From Anaerolineae bacterium (lineage in GTDB: Bacteria > Chloroflexota > Anaerolineae > B4-G1): a stretch of 16,129 bases of DNA. Position 1 is the stretch's first letter. Every line of letters begins with the position of its first letter. Below the pieces are notes generated by a model. The model made no database searches. It was not told the origin of the DNA and saw nothing but the letters and a program-made list of their open reading frames with translations. The translations under genes and the position numbers were made by a program. Below, piece by piece: positions 5,962 through 11,975 of the stretch. The DNA lies in contig JADHWW010000047.1 of the NCBI GenBank assembly GCA_016783285.1, positions 1 to 16,129 on the forward strand, given 5' to 3'.

Positions 5962-7143
5962 ATGGATAGTGACACACTGAGCAGCAGTGAGATCGTTGGA
6001 TTGGAGGACCGCCACGACAGTGGGCTTTATCCTAAATATCCTCTGGTCCTGGTGCGAGGAGAGGGGGCGCGAGTGTGGGACGCCGATGGCCGGGAGTACA
6101 TTGACTGCGTCGGCGGCCACGGTGTGGCTAACGTGGGCCACGCCAACCCCGCCGTGATCCGGGCCGTGATGGAACAGGTGCAGCGGCTGATAATCTGCCC
6201 CAACGGGTTCTACAATGACCAGCGGGCCCAACTGCTGGCCGAACTGACCCGCATCGGGCCGCCGGGGCTGGAGCGGGCCTTCCTGTGCAATTCGGGGACC
6301 GAGGCGGTGGAGGCGGCGTTCAAGTTCGCCCGGCTTGCTACTTGCCGGACGAAGGTGGTGGCCGCAATGCGCGGGTTCCACGGGCGCACCTTCGGCGCGC
6401 TTTCGGCCACCTGGCGCAAGGGGTACCGCCAACCTTTCAAGCCCCTGGTGCCTGGGTTCGAGTTCGTGCCCTACAACCGGCTGGAACCGATGGAGCAGGC
6501 GGTGGACGAGGAGACGGCGGCCGTCATCCTGGAAGTGGTGCAAGGCGAGGGAGGAGTCAATCCCGGTGATGGCGAGTACCTGCGCGGAGTTCAGTCGTTG
6601 TGCCGGGAGCGGGGAACGCTGTTCATCGTGGACGAGGTGCAGACCGGCTTCGGGCGCACGGGGCGGATGTTCGCAAGTCTCCACTACGACCTGCAGCCCG
6701 ATCTGATGTGCGTGGCCAAGGCCATAGCCGGCGGGCTGCCGATGGGGGCTGTGCTCATCGGCCCGCGAGTAGGCGATTTGCCCAAGAAGGTCCACGGCTC
6801 CACCTTTGGCGGCAATCCGCTGGCGTGCGCGGCGGCTCTGGCGACGATCCGCTACATCGAAGCGGAGCATCTCCCTCAGCGGGCGGCCGAACTGGGAGCG
6901 CGTCTCTTGGCCGGTCTGAAGGGCATCTCCTCGCCCCGGATACGACAGGTACGCGGGTTGGGCCTGATGGTCGGCGTGGAACTGAAGGGCAAATCCGGCC
7001 CATACCTGGCCACCCTGGCCGAGCGGGGCGTGCTGGCGCTCGCGACCGGGGCCACGGTGATGCGCTTCCTGCCTCCCCTGGTGATCAGCGCGGAGGACGT
7101 GGACACAGTCGTGGGGCGGGTGGCGGCCGTGCTGGAGGTGTGA
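5962..7143 (+). CDS. lysJ: LysJ, LysW-lysine/ornithine-forming aminotransferase (class III, ArgD-like)
   Basis: PLP-dependent class III aminotransferase that uses glutamate to aminate the LysW-bound semialdehyde, giving LysW-lysine or LysW-ornithine. The 393-residue product has the family length. Visible motifs are GGHGVANVGHANP near the N-terminus, FLCNSGTEAVEAAFKFAR (phosphate-binding turn), GFHGRTFGAL, EVVQGEGGVNP, IVDEVQTGFGRTG with the Asp that contacts the pyridine nitrogen, the PLP lysine K253 in CVAKAIAGGLPMGA, HGSTFGGNPLACAAAL and VRGLGLMVGVEL. The ATG at 5962 has GGAGGT five bases upstream, at the foot of a 15-bp hairpin. It lies between lysZ and lysK. It resembles acetylornithine aminotransferase closely; assignment to the LysW route rests on context. 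Confidence 0.94.
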   Translation: MDSDTLSSSEIVGLEDRHDSGLYPKYPLVLVRGEGARVWDADGREYIDCVGGHGVANVGHANPAVIRAVMEQVQRLIICPNGFYNDQRAQLLAELTRIGPPGLERAFLCNSGTEAVEAAFKFARLATCRTKVVAAMRGFHGRTFGALSATWRKGYRQPFKPLVPGFEFVPYNRLEPMEQAVDEETAAVILEVVQGEGGVNPGDGEYLRGVQSLCRERGTLFIVDEVQTGFGRTGRMFASLHYDLQPDLMCVAKAIAGGLPMGAVLIGPRVGDLPKKVHGSTFGGNPLACAAALATIRYIEAEHLPQRAAELGARLLAGLKGISSPRIRQVRGLGLMVGVELKGKSGPYLATLAERGVLALATGATVMRFLPPLVISAEDVDTVVGRVAAVLEV

Positions 7144-7145
7144 GA

Positions 7146-7222
7146 GTGGAGAATAGAGAATAGAGAATGGAGAATAGAGAATGGAGAGTAGAGAATGGAG
7201 AGTAGAGAATGGAGAGTAGAGA
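7146..7222 (+). repeat. Heptamer tandem repeat RTRGAGA x11 before lysK
   Basis: Eleven contiguous seven-base units (GTGGAGA, ATAGAGA, ATGGAGA, GTAGAGA variants) fill the lysJ-lysK gap. The last A of the eleventh unit (7222) is the A of the lysK ATG, the same phasing as at argH. Units reading ATGGAGA place extra ATGs at 7167, 7181, 7195 and 7209 in rotating frames; only 7195 is in frame with lysK. GGAG at 7211-7214 gives a Shine-Dalgarno sequence seven bases before the start. Confidence 0.88.
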
Positions 7223-8271
7223 TGGATGACGTTGCTTTTTTGGAGGGGTTGATTTCTATCCCTAGTCCATCCGGCGAAGAGGACGAGGTGGCCAAGTACC
7301 TGGTTGAGCAGATGGCGACTCTGGGCTTCCGGGCACACCGCGACGAGGTGGGCAACGTCGTGGGCACGCTGGGGGACCCAGAGGCAGGGCGGGAGATCGT
7401 GCTGCTAGGGCATATGGACACTGTCCCTGGCTTCATCCCCGTGCGCTGGCGTGGGAACCGGCTGTATGGCCGGGGAGCGGTGGACGCCAAGGGACCGCTG
7501 GCGGCGTTCGTGTTGGCAGCGGCGAGGGTGGCATCACGGTTAAACGATGCCCGGTTGGTGGTGATCGGGGTGGTGGAGGAGGAGGTTCATGGGCGTGGGG
7601 CGCGTCACCTGGCGCGCACGATGCAGCCGCCGGACTGTGTGGTCATCGGCGAGCCCAGCCATTGGGAGGGCATCACGCTGGGCTACAAGGGCATGTTGGT
7701 CGTGGACTACCAGCTGGTGCAACCAGGCGGACATAGCGCCGGCGAACGACCCGGTCCGGCGGAGAAGGCGGTGACCTTCTGGAACCGACTGATGATATAC
7801 TCTGAGGAACTCAATCACGGCCGGTCGGATCACTTCAACACGCTGGACCCCGCTCTGAGGGATTTTCGCACCTTCAGCGAGGGGCTGGATGATGGCGTAG
7901 ATATGAATATTGTGGTGCGGCTGCCACCAGGGGCCGACGCAGCGGATCTCAAGCGGAAGATGCGGACCTGGTGCAACGGGGCCAGGTTATCCTTCCCTGG
8001 CAACGACCCGCCCTTCCGGGCGGAGAAGAACACACCGCTGGTGCGGGCTCTGCTGCGGGCCATCCGCGCGGAAGGTGGGCGCCCGCGCTTCAAACTGAAG
8101 ACGGGCACCTCGGATATGAACACCGTCGGCCCGGTGTGGGGCTGCCCCATCGTGGCCTACGGGCCGGGCGATTCGTCCCTGGATCATACCCCCGATGAGC
8201 ACGTTGACGTCAGGGAGTTTCGCCGGGGGATAAACGTGCTGGCCCGGGCGCTGGAGACGTTAATCGGCTAG
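7222..8271 (+). CDS. lysK: LysK, LysW-lysine/ornithine hydrolase (M20 peptidase family)
   Basis: Zinc-dependent M20-family carboxypeptidase-like enzyme that cuts lysine or ornithine off the carrier, regenerating LysW. The 349-residue product starts MDDVAFLEGLISIPSPSGEE, typical of the family. Metal and catalytic residues seen are H64 and D66 in LLGHMDTVPG, D88 in AVDAKGPLA, and the Glu run E119-E121 in VVEEEVHGRG; GGHSAGERPGPAEKAV opens the dimerisation (lid) domain, and the C-terminal SSLDHTPDEHVDV carries the last metal His region. An upstream in-frame ATG (7195) would add nine residues coded entirely by the heptamer repeat, so I prefer 7222. It is the last gene of the lys run and is followed by an intrinsic terminator. 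Confidence 0.94.
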   Translation: MDDVAFLEGLISIPSPSGEEDEVAKYLVEQMATLGFRAHRDEVGNVVGTLGDPEAGREIVLLGHMDTVPGFIPVRWRGNRLYGRGAVDAKGPLAAFVLAAARVASRLNDARLVVIGVVEEEVHGRGARHLARTMQPPDCVVIGEPSHWEGITLGYKGMLVVDYQLVQPGGHSAGERPGPAEKAVTFWNRLMIYSEELNHGRSDHFNTLDPALRDFRTFSEGLDDGVDMNIVVRLPPGADAADLKRKMRTWCNGARLSFPGNDPPFRAEKNTPLVRALLRAIRAEGGRPRFKLKTGTSDMNTVGPVWGCPIVAYGPGDSSLDHTPDEHVDVREFRRGINVLARALETLIG

Positions 8272-8281
8272 GGCAAGCGCA

Positions 8282-8315
8282 AGACCTCCCGCTGGTTCGG
8301 GGCCTTCGGGAGTCT
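8282..8315 (+). other. Imperfect hairpin downstream of lysK
   Basis: AGAC-c-TCCCG (8282-8291) can pair with CGGGAGTCT (8307-8315), a nine-base-pair stem with one bulged C and a 15-base loop. No T-run follows. It may be a 3' stabilising structure ahead of the true terminator at 8336. Confidence 0.45.
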
Positions 8316-8335
8316 ATTACTGTACCCGCTTAGTG

Positions 8336-8361
8336 GCGTCCGCGTGATGCGGGCGCTTTTT
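8336..8361 (+). terminator. Intrinsic terminator of the lys operon
   Basis: GCGTCCGC (8336-8343) and GCGGGCGC (8349-8356) form an eight-base-pair stem with one G-U pair and the loop GTGAT, followed at once by five T (8357-8361). It lies 65 bases after the lysK stop and well before the signal peptidase gene, so it should end the lysW-lysK transcript. Confidence 0.8.
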
Positions 8362-8425
8362 GATTCCCCCGCTGCCATTTTCGTGAATCTCCTATGCTTT
8401 TTTAATGGGCCTGTGACCTCGGTAA

Positions 8426-8433
8426 TGTATACT
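8426..8433 (+). promoter_or_regulatory. Possible -10 element for the signal peptidase gene
   Basis: TATACT (8428-8433), preceded by TG, lies about 75 bases before the signal peptidase start and downstream of the operon terminator. No good -35 box is seen at 17 bases, so support is weak. Otherwise the 8362-8506 gap holds only an AT-rich stretch with a six-T run near 8400. Confidence 0.3.
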
Positions 8434-8506
8434 CTTGGTGGGACTAGGAGCAGGTAGGTGCGATTTCTGCCCTGATGCCCGTAAACCTATTTCTCAGGAG
8501 GTAGTC

Positions 8507-9163
8507 ATGCTCATCGAAAAAGCGCCTGTGCGGATCGGATTTGGTGACGGCGGCACTAGCCGAAACGAAGCCCATACTCACTACGGCGGTATGGTGGTCC
8601 GCACATCCAGCAAGAGGAAGGCCGGGCCTACTCTGGTATCCAAGGCCAGCCATTTCCTGTTGTGCGCTCTGAGAGCGGGAGTGAGGACGGCCCTTCCGGC
8701 CGCTCTTATCTCCCTGCTTCTCAATGTCTTCGTGGTCCAGGCCATGGTGGTGCACGGGCCAAGCATGAGGCCTAATCTGACCTACAACCAGCGGGTGATA
8801 GTGGAAAAGATCACCTGTTGCTTCAGCCACACTCCGCATCGGGGGGATGTGGTGGTTGTTGACCTGCCAGAGGAAAAGGAATTGCTGGTCAAGCGGGTGG
8901 TAGCCTTGGCCGGGGAGACGGTAGCAGTGCAGGACGGGCAGGTCTTTATCAACGGCCAGTTGCTCGAGGAACCGTGGGCGACCCGCCGGGGTGGGCTGGA
9001 CTATCCCCCGACGCGCGTGCCATCGCGGCACGTCTTTGTCCTGGGCGACAACCGGAAGGAGTCCCGGGATTCCCGCTTCTTTGGTCCTGTGCCAGTAGAC
9101 CAGATTGGCGGGCGGATCAGGTTCGTCGTCTGGCCGCTCGACCGGATCGGGTTGATTGGCTAG
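8507..9163 (+). CDS. lepB: Signal peptidase I (S26A family)
   Basis: Membrane-bound serine protease that removes signal peptides from exported proteins on the outer face of the cytoplasmic membrane. The 218-residue product has a roughly 50-residue cytoplasmic N-terminus, one membrane segment (TALPAALISLLLNVFVVQAMVV), then the catalytic domain. The nucleophile is S86 in HGPSMRP and the general base is K129 in LLVKRVVALAGE. The box D/E motif FVLGDNRKESRDSRFFGPV is intact, and the C-terminus ends near this domain as in short Gram-positive-type enzymes. The ATG at 8507 is preceded by AGGAGGT (8496-8502), which decides the start over the in-frame upstream codon at 8435. It appears to be a single transcription unit. 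Its last bases abut a minus-strand gene remnant. Confidence 0.95.
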   Translation: MLIEKAPVRIGFGDGGTSRNEAHTHYGGMVVRTSSKRKAGPTLVSKASHFLLCALRAGVRTALPAALISLLLNVFVVQAMVVHGPSMRPNLTYNQRVIVEKITCCFSHTPHRGDVVVVDLPEEKELLVKRVVALAGETVAVQDGQVFINGQLLEEPWATRRGGLDYPPTRVPSRHVFVLGDNRKESRDSRFFGPVPVDQIGGRIRFVVWPLDRIGLIG

Positions 9164-9268
9164 AATGATGTCCGGCGTCAGGTGAACCGCCGCTGTCGCC
9201 TCCTCGTCAGCGAAGAACACCTCCATAATATCGGCGTCCTGGTGGTAATCGTGGGTAGAGGATGTCAA
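9164..9268 (-). pseudogene. Possible remnant of a DUF2283-like small gene
   Basis: Just downstream of the MBL-fold gene, the minus strand reads (M)TSSTHDYHQDADIMEVFF then ADEEATAAVHLTPDIIL, which resembles the start of short DUF2283-type proteins (a DY-x-x-x-AD-hydrophobic-hydrophobic-E-hydrophobic-F pattern followed by a strand ending in hydrophobic-L). A TTG at 9268-9266 overlaps the stop of the MBL gene, the arrangement expected of a coupled downstream gene. After about 35 codons the similarity ends exactly where the signal peptidase stop codon begins on the other strand, and the continuing frame is merely antisense to that gene. The recognition is from memory of the family pattern and is tentative. 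Confidence 0.35.
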
Positions 9269-10258
9269 TTCTCCGCCCGGCTGTTCATCCGCTGCCAGTG
9301 GGCGACGCCACCCCGCTCGGCGCACGTTACCTGACCCTTGACCTCCAACCACTGGAGGTGCCCGATGACCTCAGAGATGGCGAGGAAGTAGTTGATGGGG
9401 TCGAGACCGGGAAAAAGCGCGCTGGCGATTTCGTGGACGGTGAGGGTGTCGTCATCCAGCGCCTCCAGCACACGCCGGGCGCGCTCTTCGTGGAAGGCCA
9501 GCCGCTCGCGGATGAGGGCTCGATGGTCGGTGATAGGCGGGCCGTGGCCGGGGAGCGCCAACGCGACGTCGAGTTCGGCCACGCGGCGCAACTGCGCCAT
9601 GTACTCCACCAGGCGGCGCGGCAGTTCGGCCTCGCCCGGCGCGGGCGGTTCGACGAGCGGGTTGGAGGAAATGTCGCGCAGGAGGTGGTCACTGGAGATG
9701 AGCAGCCGGCGCTGGGGTTGGTAGAGGCAGATGAGGCCACCGGCGTGACCCGGGGTGTGGAGCACCTGCCAGTCCTCGCCGCCCAGCCAAAGCACAATCA
9801 CCGTCGGCCAGGGTGTGATCAGGGGGCACCGGTTCAGCGTAGCGGTCCGTGCTGCGCTGCATCCTGGCCAGGCCCATCAGCGGTTCTACCGGGACGCCTG
9901 CCCAGCGCATCACCTCCCCGTAGAAAGCCAGGCTATGCGCGCTGGCGTCGTCGGCTAGCCAGGGGAGATTTGTGGCGTGGGTCAGCACCTCCGCGCCCGA
10001 AACACGCGCCAGTTCTGCCGCCAGCCCGCAGTGGTCGGGATGGGCGTGGCTGAGGACGATGCGCCGCAGGCCGGTCACGCGGTAGCCGTGCCCCGCCAGT
10101 GCCACTTCCAGCGCCTCGCGGGCGGGGTCGTAGCGCGGGCCGGCGTCCACCAGTGTCAGCGGTTCCCCCTCGGCCAGGTCGACGTTGACCGGACCGACGG
10201 GGAAAGGGGTGGGGAGGGAGATTGTATGGAGATAGTCAGCTATGGTAGGCTTGGTCAT
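9265..10258 (-). pseudogene. MBL-fold metallo-hydrolase (glyoxalase II/LACTB2-like), one frameshift
   Basis: Metallo-beta-lactamase-fold hydrolase of about 330 residues if read through one frameshift. The first frame starts at the ATG 10258-10256 (MTKPTIADYLHTISLPTPF) and shows the zinc motif HAHPDH (H71, H73, D75, H76). The second frame continues with VLHTPGHAGG, the bridging-Asp segment LLISSDHLL and LALPGHGPPI, then a C-terminal winged-helix-like tail (LTVHEIASALFPG, FLAISEVIGHLQWLEVKGQV). The frames meet near 9796-9797, where one extra base (an A on the + strand) turns LADGD-VLWLGG into two frames; deleting it restores a perfect family sequence. All metal ligands survive, so this is either a sequencing error or a very recent mutation. 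No good ribosome site precedes the ATG. Substrate unknown. Confidence 0.85.
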
Positions 10259-10273
10259 TGAATGTAGGGCGCA

Positions 10274-10301
10274 GGGTAGAGAGTAGGGAGTAGGGAGTAG
10301 G
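10274..10301. repeat. Heptamer tandem repeat GAGTAGG (same family as at argH)
   Basis: GGGTAGA followed by three GAGTAGG units lies between the MBL-fold and MaoC genes. GAGTAGG is a rotation of the GGGAGTA unit at 509-536. Both flanking genes run on the minus strand, so here the transcribed strand is pyrimidine-rich and offers no Shine-Dalgarno sequence. Confidence 0.8.
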
Positions 10302-10311
10302 TGACGGCGGG

Positions 10312-10773
10312 TCAGGGGGCGCTTTTGATGAGCACGGTCCAGGTGCCTTTCTGCGCGGTCTCGTCCCGCTGGTTGAGCAACCTCACGTCGAGGGTGATAA
10401 AACCACCGCCCAGGCGGGGCATCTCCTTCTTCTGCCTGACCCTGGCGTGCACGCGCACCGTATCGCCGATTTTGATGGGGGCACGGAACTTCCACTCCAA
10501 TGCGGTGAAAGCCTCAGCGGTACCCTCGACGAAGCCCTGTCGCGAGACCAGACCACTGGCGATGGAGAGCCCCAGCAGGCCATGGGCGATGCGCTCGCCG
10601 AAGAGCGTCCCTTTGGCGAATTCTGCATCGGTGTGGAGTTGGTTATAGTCGCCGGAAAGCCCGGCAAAGAGCACTACGTCGGCCTCGGTGATGGTGCGGG
10701 CGACGGTCTCGACCTCGTCGCCGATCTCAAATTCCTCGAAGTAGCGCCCACGGGGGAGGGTTAAGTCGGTCAT
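10312..10773 (-). CDS. MaoC-like hot-dog dehydratase ((R)-enoyl-CoA hydratase type)
   Basis: A 153-residue single hot-dog-fold protein of the MaoC/(R)-specific enoyl-CoA hydratase type, which adds water to 2-enoyl-CoA thioesters. The hydratase motif reads SGDYNQLHTDAEFA with catalytic D42 and H47, followed by RIAHGLLGLSIASGL, which forms the central helix and substrate tunnel. The N-terminus YFEEFEIGDEVETVARTITEAD is the standard opening. The ATG at 10773 has AAGGAG (minus strand of 10780-10785) six bases upstream. A downstream MBL-fold gene begins 54 bases later on the same strand, so the two may be co-transcribed, hinting at a thioester-linked substrate for both; that is inference. Exact acyl-CoA substrate cannot be read from the sequence. 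Confidence 0.92.
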   Translation of the reverse strand: MTDLTLPRGRYFEEFEIGDEVETVARTITEADVVLFAGLSGDYNQLHTDAEFAKGTLFGERIAHGLLGLSIASGLVSRQGFVEGTAEAFTALEWKFRAPIKIGDTVRVHARVRQKKEMPRLGGGFITLDVRLLNQRDETAQKGTWTVLIKSAP

Positions 10774-10783
10774 TGGCAACTCC

Positions 10784-10846
10784 TTGGTGGTTTGTTGGTT
10801 AGTTGGTTTGTTAGTTGGTTGGTTTGTTAGTTGGCTGGTTAGATTG
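10784..10846. repeat. Tetramer-type tandem repeat (TTGG/TTTG/TTAG) upstream of the MaoC gene
   Basis: About fifteen consecutive four-base words of the form TTNG, with one three-base slip near the start, fill the region just upstream of the MaoC-type gene. On that gene's own strand it reads as CCAA, CAAA and CTAA words in the 5' untranslated region, immediately before the Shine-Dalgarno sequence. No alternative gene is seen here. Confidence 0.75.
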
Positions 10847-10872
10847 TAACATCTTCGGGGCAAAGGCGCAAC

Positions 10873-10901
10873 TTCTCAGGCTGGGGGGGATGCGGTATAA
10901 T
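10873..10901 (+). promoter_or_regulatory. Predicted promoter upstream of the phosphatase gene
   Basis: A perfect TATAAT (10896-10901) is spaced 17 bases from TTCTCA (10873-10878, four of six matches to the -35 consensus). A transcript from here would have a leader of about 180 bases containing the large inverted repeat at 10903-11060. Confidence 0.5.
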
Positions 10902-10902
10902 A

Positions 10903-11060
10903 CAGCAATTCCCGGTACGATCAGACCTGACAGGTTTTTACCCAACCTCACCACCTTGGCATGCGGAAGTGTTTTCTAATTTCCCGAGTGACAAATGGGG
11001 CCTCAAGTCACGAAATTCGTGGAAACCTGTCAGGTCTTGACGCCAAAACGGGAATTGCTG
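10903..11060. repeat. Compound inverted repeat, about 158 bp (MITE-like or leader structure)
   Basis: Two perfect inverted pairs are nested: CAGCAATTCCCG (10903-10914) with CGGGAATTGCTG (11049-11060), and AGACCTGACAGGTTT (10923-10937) with AAACCTGTCAGGTCT (11023-11037). The inner arms are also near-palindromic in themselves (ACCTG-A-CAGGT). The 85-base interior holds no convincing gene. I see no clear target-site duplication. Confidence 0.75.
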
Positions 11061-11086
11061 GCAAGGGAGTACGAGTTGATCGAGTT

Positions 11087-11650
11087 ATGAGGTTGCTGAG
11101 GAAAACTGCCAAGGGGCTAGGTATCCTGTGGAGTCGGCTCACCCGGCAGGGGCTGCGCGTGACGGCGTTGTGGGCCGCCGACCACGGTGTGCGTATCATC
11201 GCTGGTGCGCCCATCCGTAACCTGAGCCAGATCACACCGCACCTGCACGTGGGCGGGCAGTACCGGCGGCGCGGGTGGCCAAGGCTGGCGTCGCGGGGTG
11301 TCGTGGCGGTGGTCAATATGCGCGTCGGGTTCGACGACAACGATGCCGGCATCGCGCCGGAGCGTTATTTGTACCTGCCGACGGTTGACAATGATGCACC
11401 GACGCTGGAACAGTTACACGCGGGGGTCGCGTTCATCGTGGAGGAGATCGCGCAGGGCGGCGGGGTCTACGTTCACTGTGGATCCGGCGTCGGGCGTGCG
11501 GCGACGATGGCTGCCGCCTACCTGGTCAGCACCGGCCTGACGCCCGACCGGGCCTGGATGCGTATCCGTGAGGTGCGCCCCTTCATCCGCCCCGCACCGG
11601 TGCAGGTTGCGCAGGTTGAGCGATTTGTTGGTACATTGGTATACTGGTAA
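11087..11650 (+). CDS. Dual-specificity/tyrosine phosphatase-like protein
   Basis: A 187-residue protein with a cysteine-phosphatase core. The signature VHCGSGVGRAAT places the nucleophile at C131 and the phosphate-binding Arg at R137 (HC-x5-R). An upstream LPTVDNDAPT segment offers D101 or D103 as general acid. The core opens with NLSQITPHLHVGGQYRRRGWPRL and AVVNMR, as in small bacterial dual-specificity phosphatases. About 45 basic and partly hydrophobic residues precede it. The ATG at 11087 lacks a close Shine-Dalgarno sequence (GGGAG is 17 bases upstream); the longer frame from 10961 runs through the inverted repeat and is unlikely to be translated. Its last residues (FVGTLVYW) and the stop codon are encoded by an octamer repeat. 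Target (protein, phosphoinositide or sugar phosphate) unknown. Confidence 0.85.
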   Translation: MRLLRKTAKGLGILWSRLTRQGLRVTALWAADHGVRIIAGAPIRNLSQITPHLHVGGQYRRRGWPRLASRGVVAVVNMRVGFDDNDAGIAPERYLYLPTVDNDAPTLEQLHAGVAFIVEEIAQGGGVYVHCGSGVGRAATMAAAYLVSTGLTPDRAWMRIREVRPFIRPAPVQVAQVERFVGTLVYW

Positions 11651-11674
11651 ATTGGTAGATTGGTAGATTAGGGG
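11627..11674 (+). repeat. Octamer tandem repeat (ATTGGTAG type) across the phosphatase stop codon
   Basis: Five eight-base units (GTTGGTAC, ATTGGTAT, ACTGGTAA, ATTGGTAG, ATTGGTAG) plus a degenerate sixth. The phosphatase stop TAA (11648-11650) is formed within the third unit. The ribosome site of the next gene (GGGGAGGTG) begins at its end. Confidence 0.8.
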
Positions 11675-11684
11675 AGGTGCTGTT

Positions 11685-11975
11685 ATGTCCACTGTTGTCA
11701 TTGCCGATGTTGTCCGGGGCCTTAAGCCAGCGATTGAGGAGATTTTCGCCCCACATGGCGGTATCGAGGGTGTGATCCCCCCCCAAAGCAAAGATGACGG
11801 CGGCACCGTCTACATCAAGCCCAATGGCATCCACTTCACTCCTCACACCCACACCGACCCCGCCGTCCTCGAGGTGCTCCTGGCCTACCTGCGCGACCAC
11901 GGTTATACCCGCCTGGCGGTGATGGAGAGTTGCACCGGCGGCAATTTCACGCGCCTGGTGTTCAAGAACTCGTAG
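11685..11975 (+). pseudogene. DUF362-family protein, truncated after about 94 codons
   Basis: The frame begins at an ATG with GGGGAGGTG upstream (11671-11679) and reads as the N-terminal part of DUF362-type proteins: VYIKPNGIHFTPHTHTDPAVLEVLL, then AYLRDHGYTRLAVMES and GGNFTRLVFK. Family members continue for a further 200 or more residues after the LVFK stretch. Here two unrelated codons and a stop follow. The break coincides within a few bases with the 3' end of a minus-strand serine recombinase remnant (11962), so the gene was most likely cut by insertion or deletion linked to that element. The missing C-terminal part is not found in the rest of the window. Function of the family is not well defined. 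Confidence 0.8.

Noticed and set aside
7146..7222. CRISPR array
   Set aside because: Units are seven bases with no spacers; these are simple tandem repeats, and no cas gene is present.
4897..7338. Very long minus-strand open frame (813 codons) antisense to lysY, lysZ and lysJ
   Set aside because: The three + strand genes have full family motifs and ribosome sites; the antisense product is Gln/His/Arg-rich with no recognisable domain. It is a by-product of high GC content.
8444..9352. Minus-strand open frame of 302 codons opposite the signal peptidase
   Set aside because: Most of it is a shadow of the signal peptidase; only the 9164-9268 part shows possible family resemblance and is listed separately.
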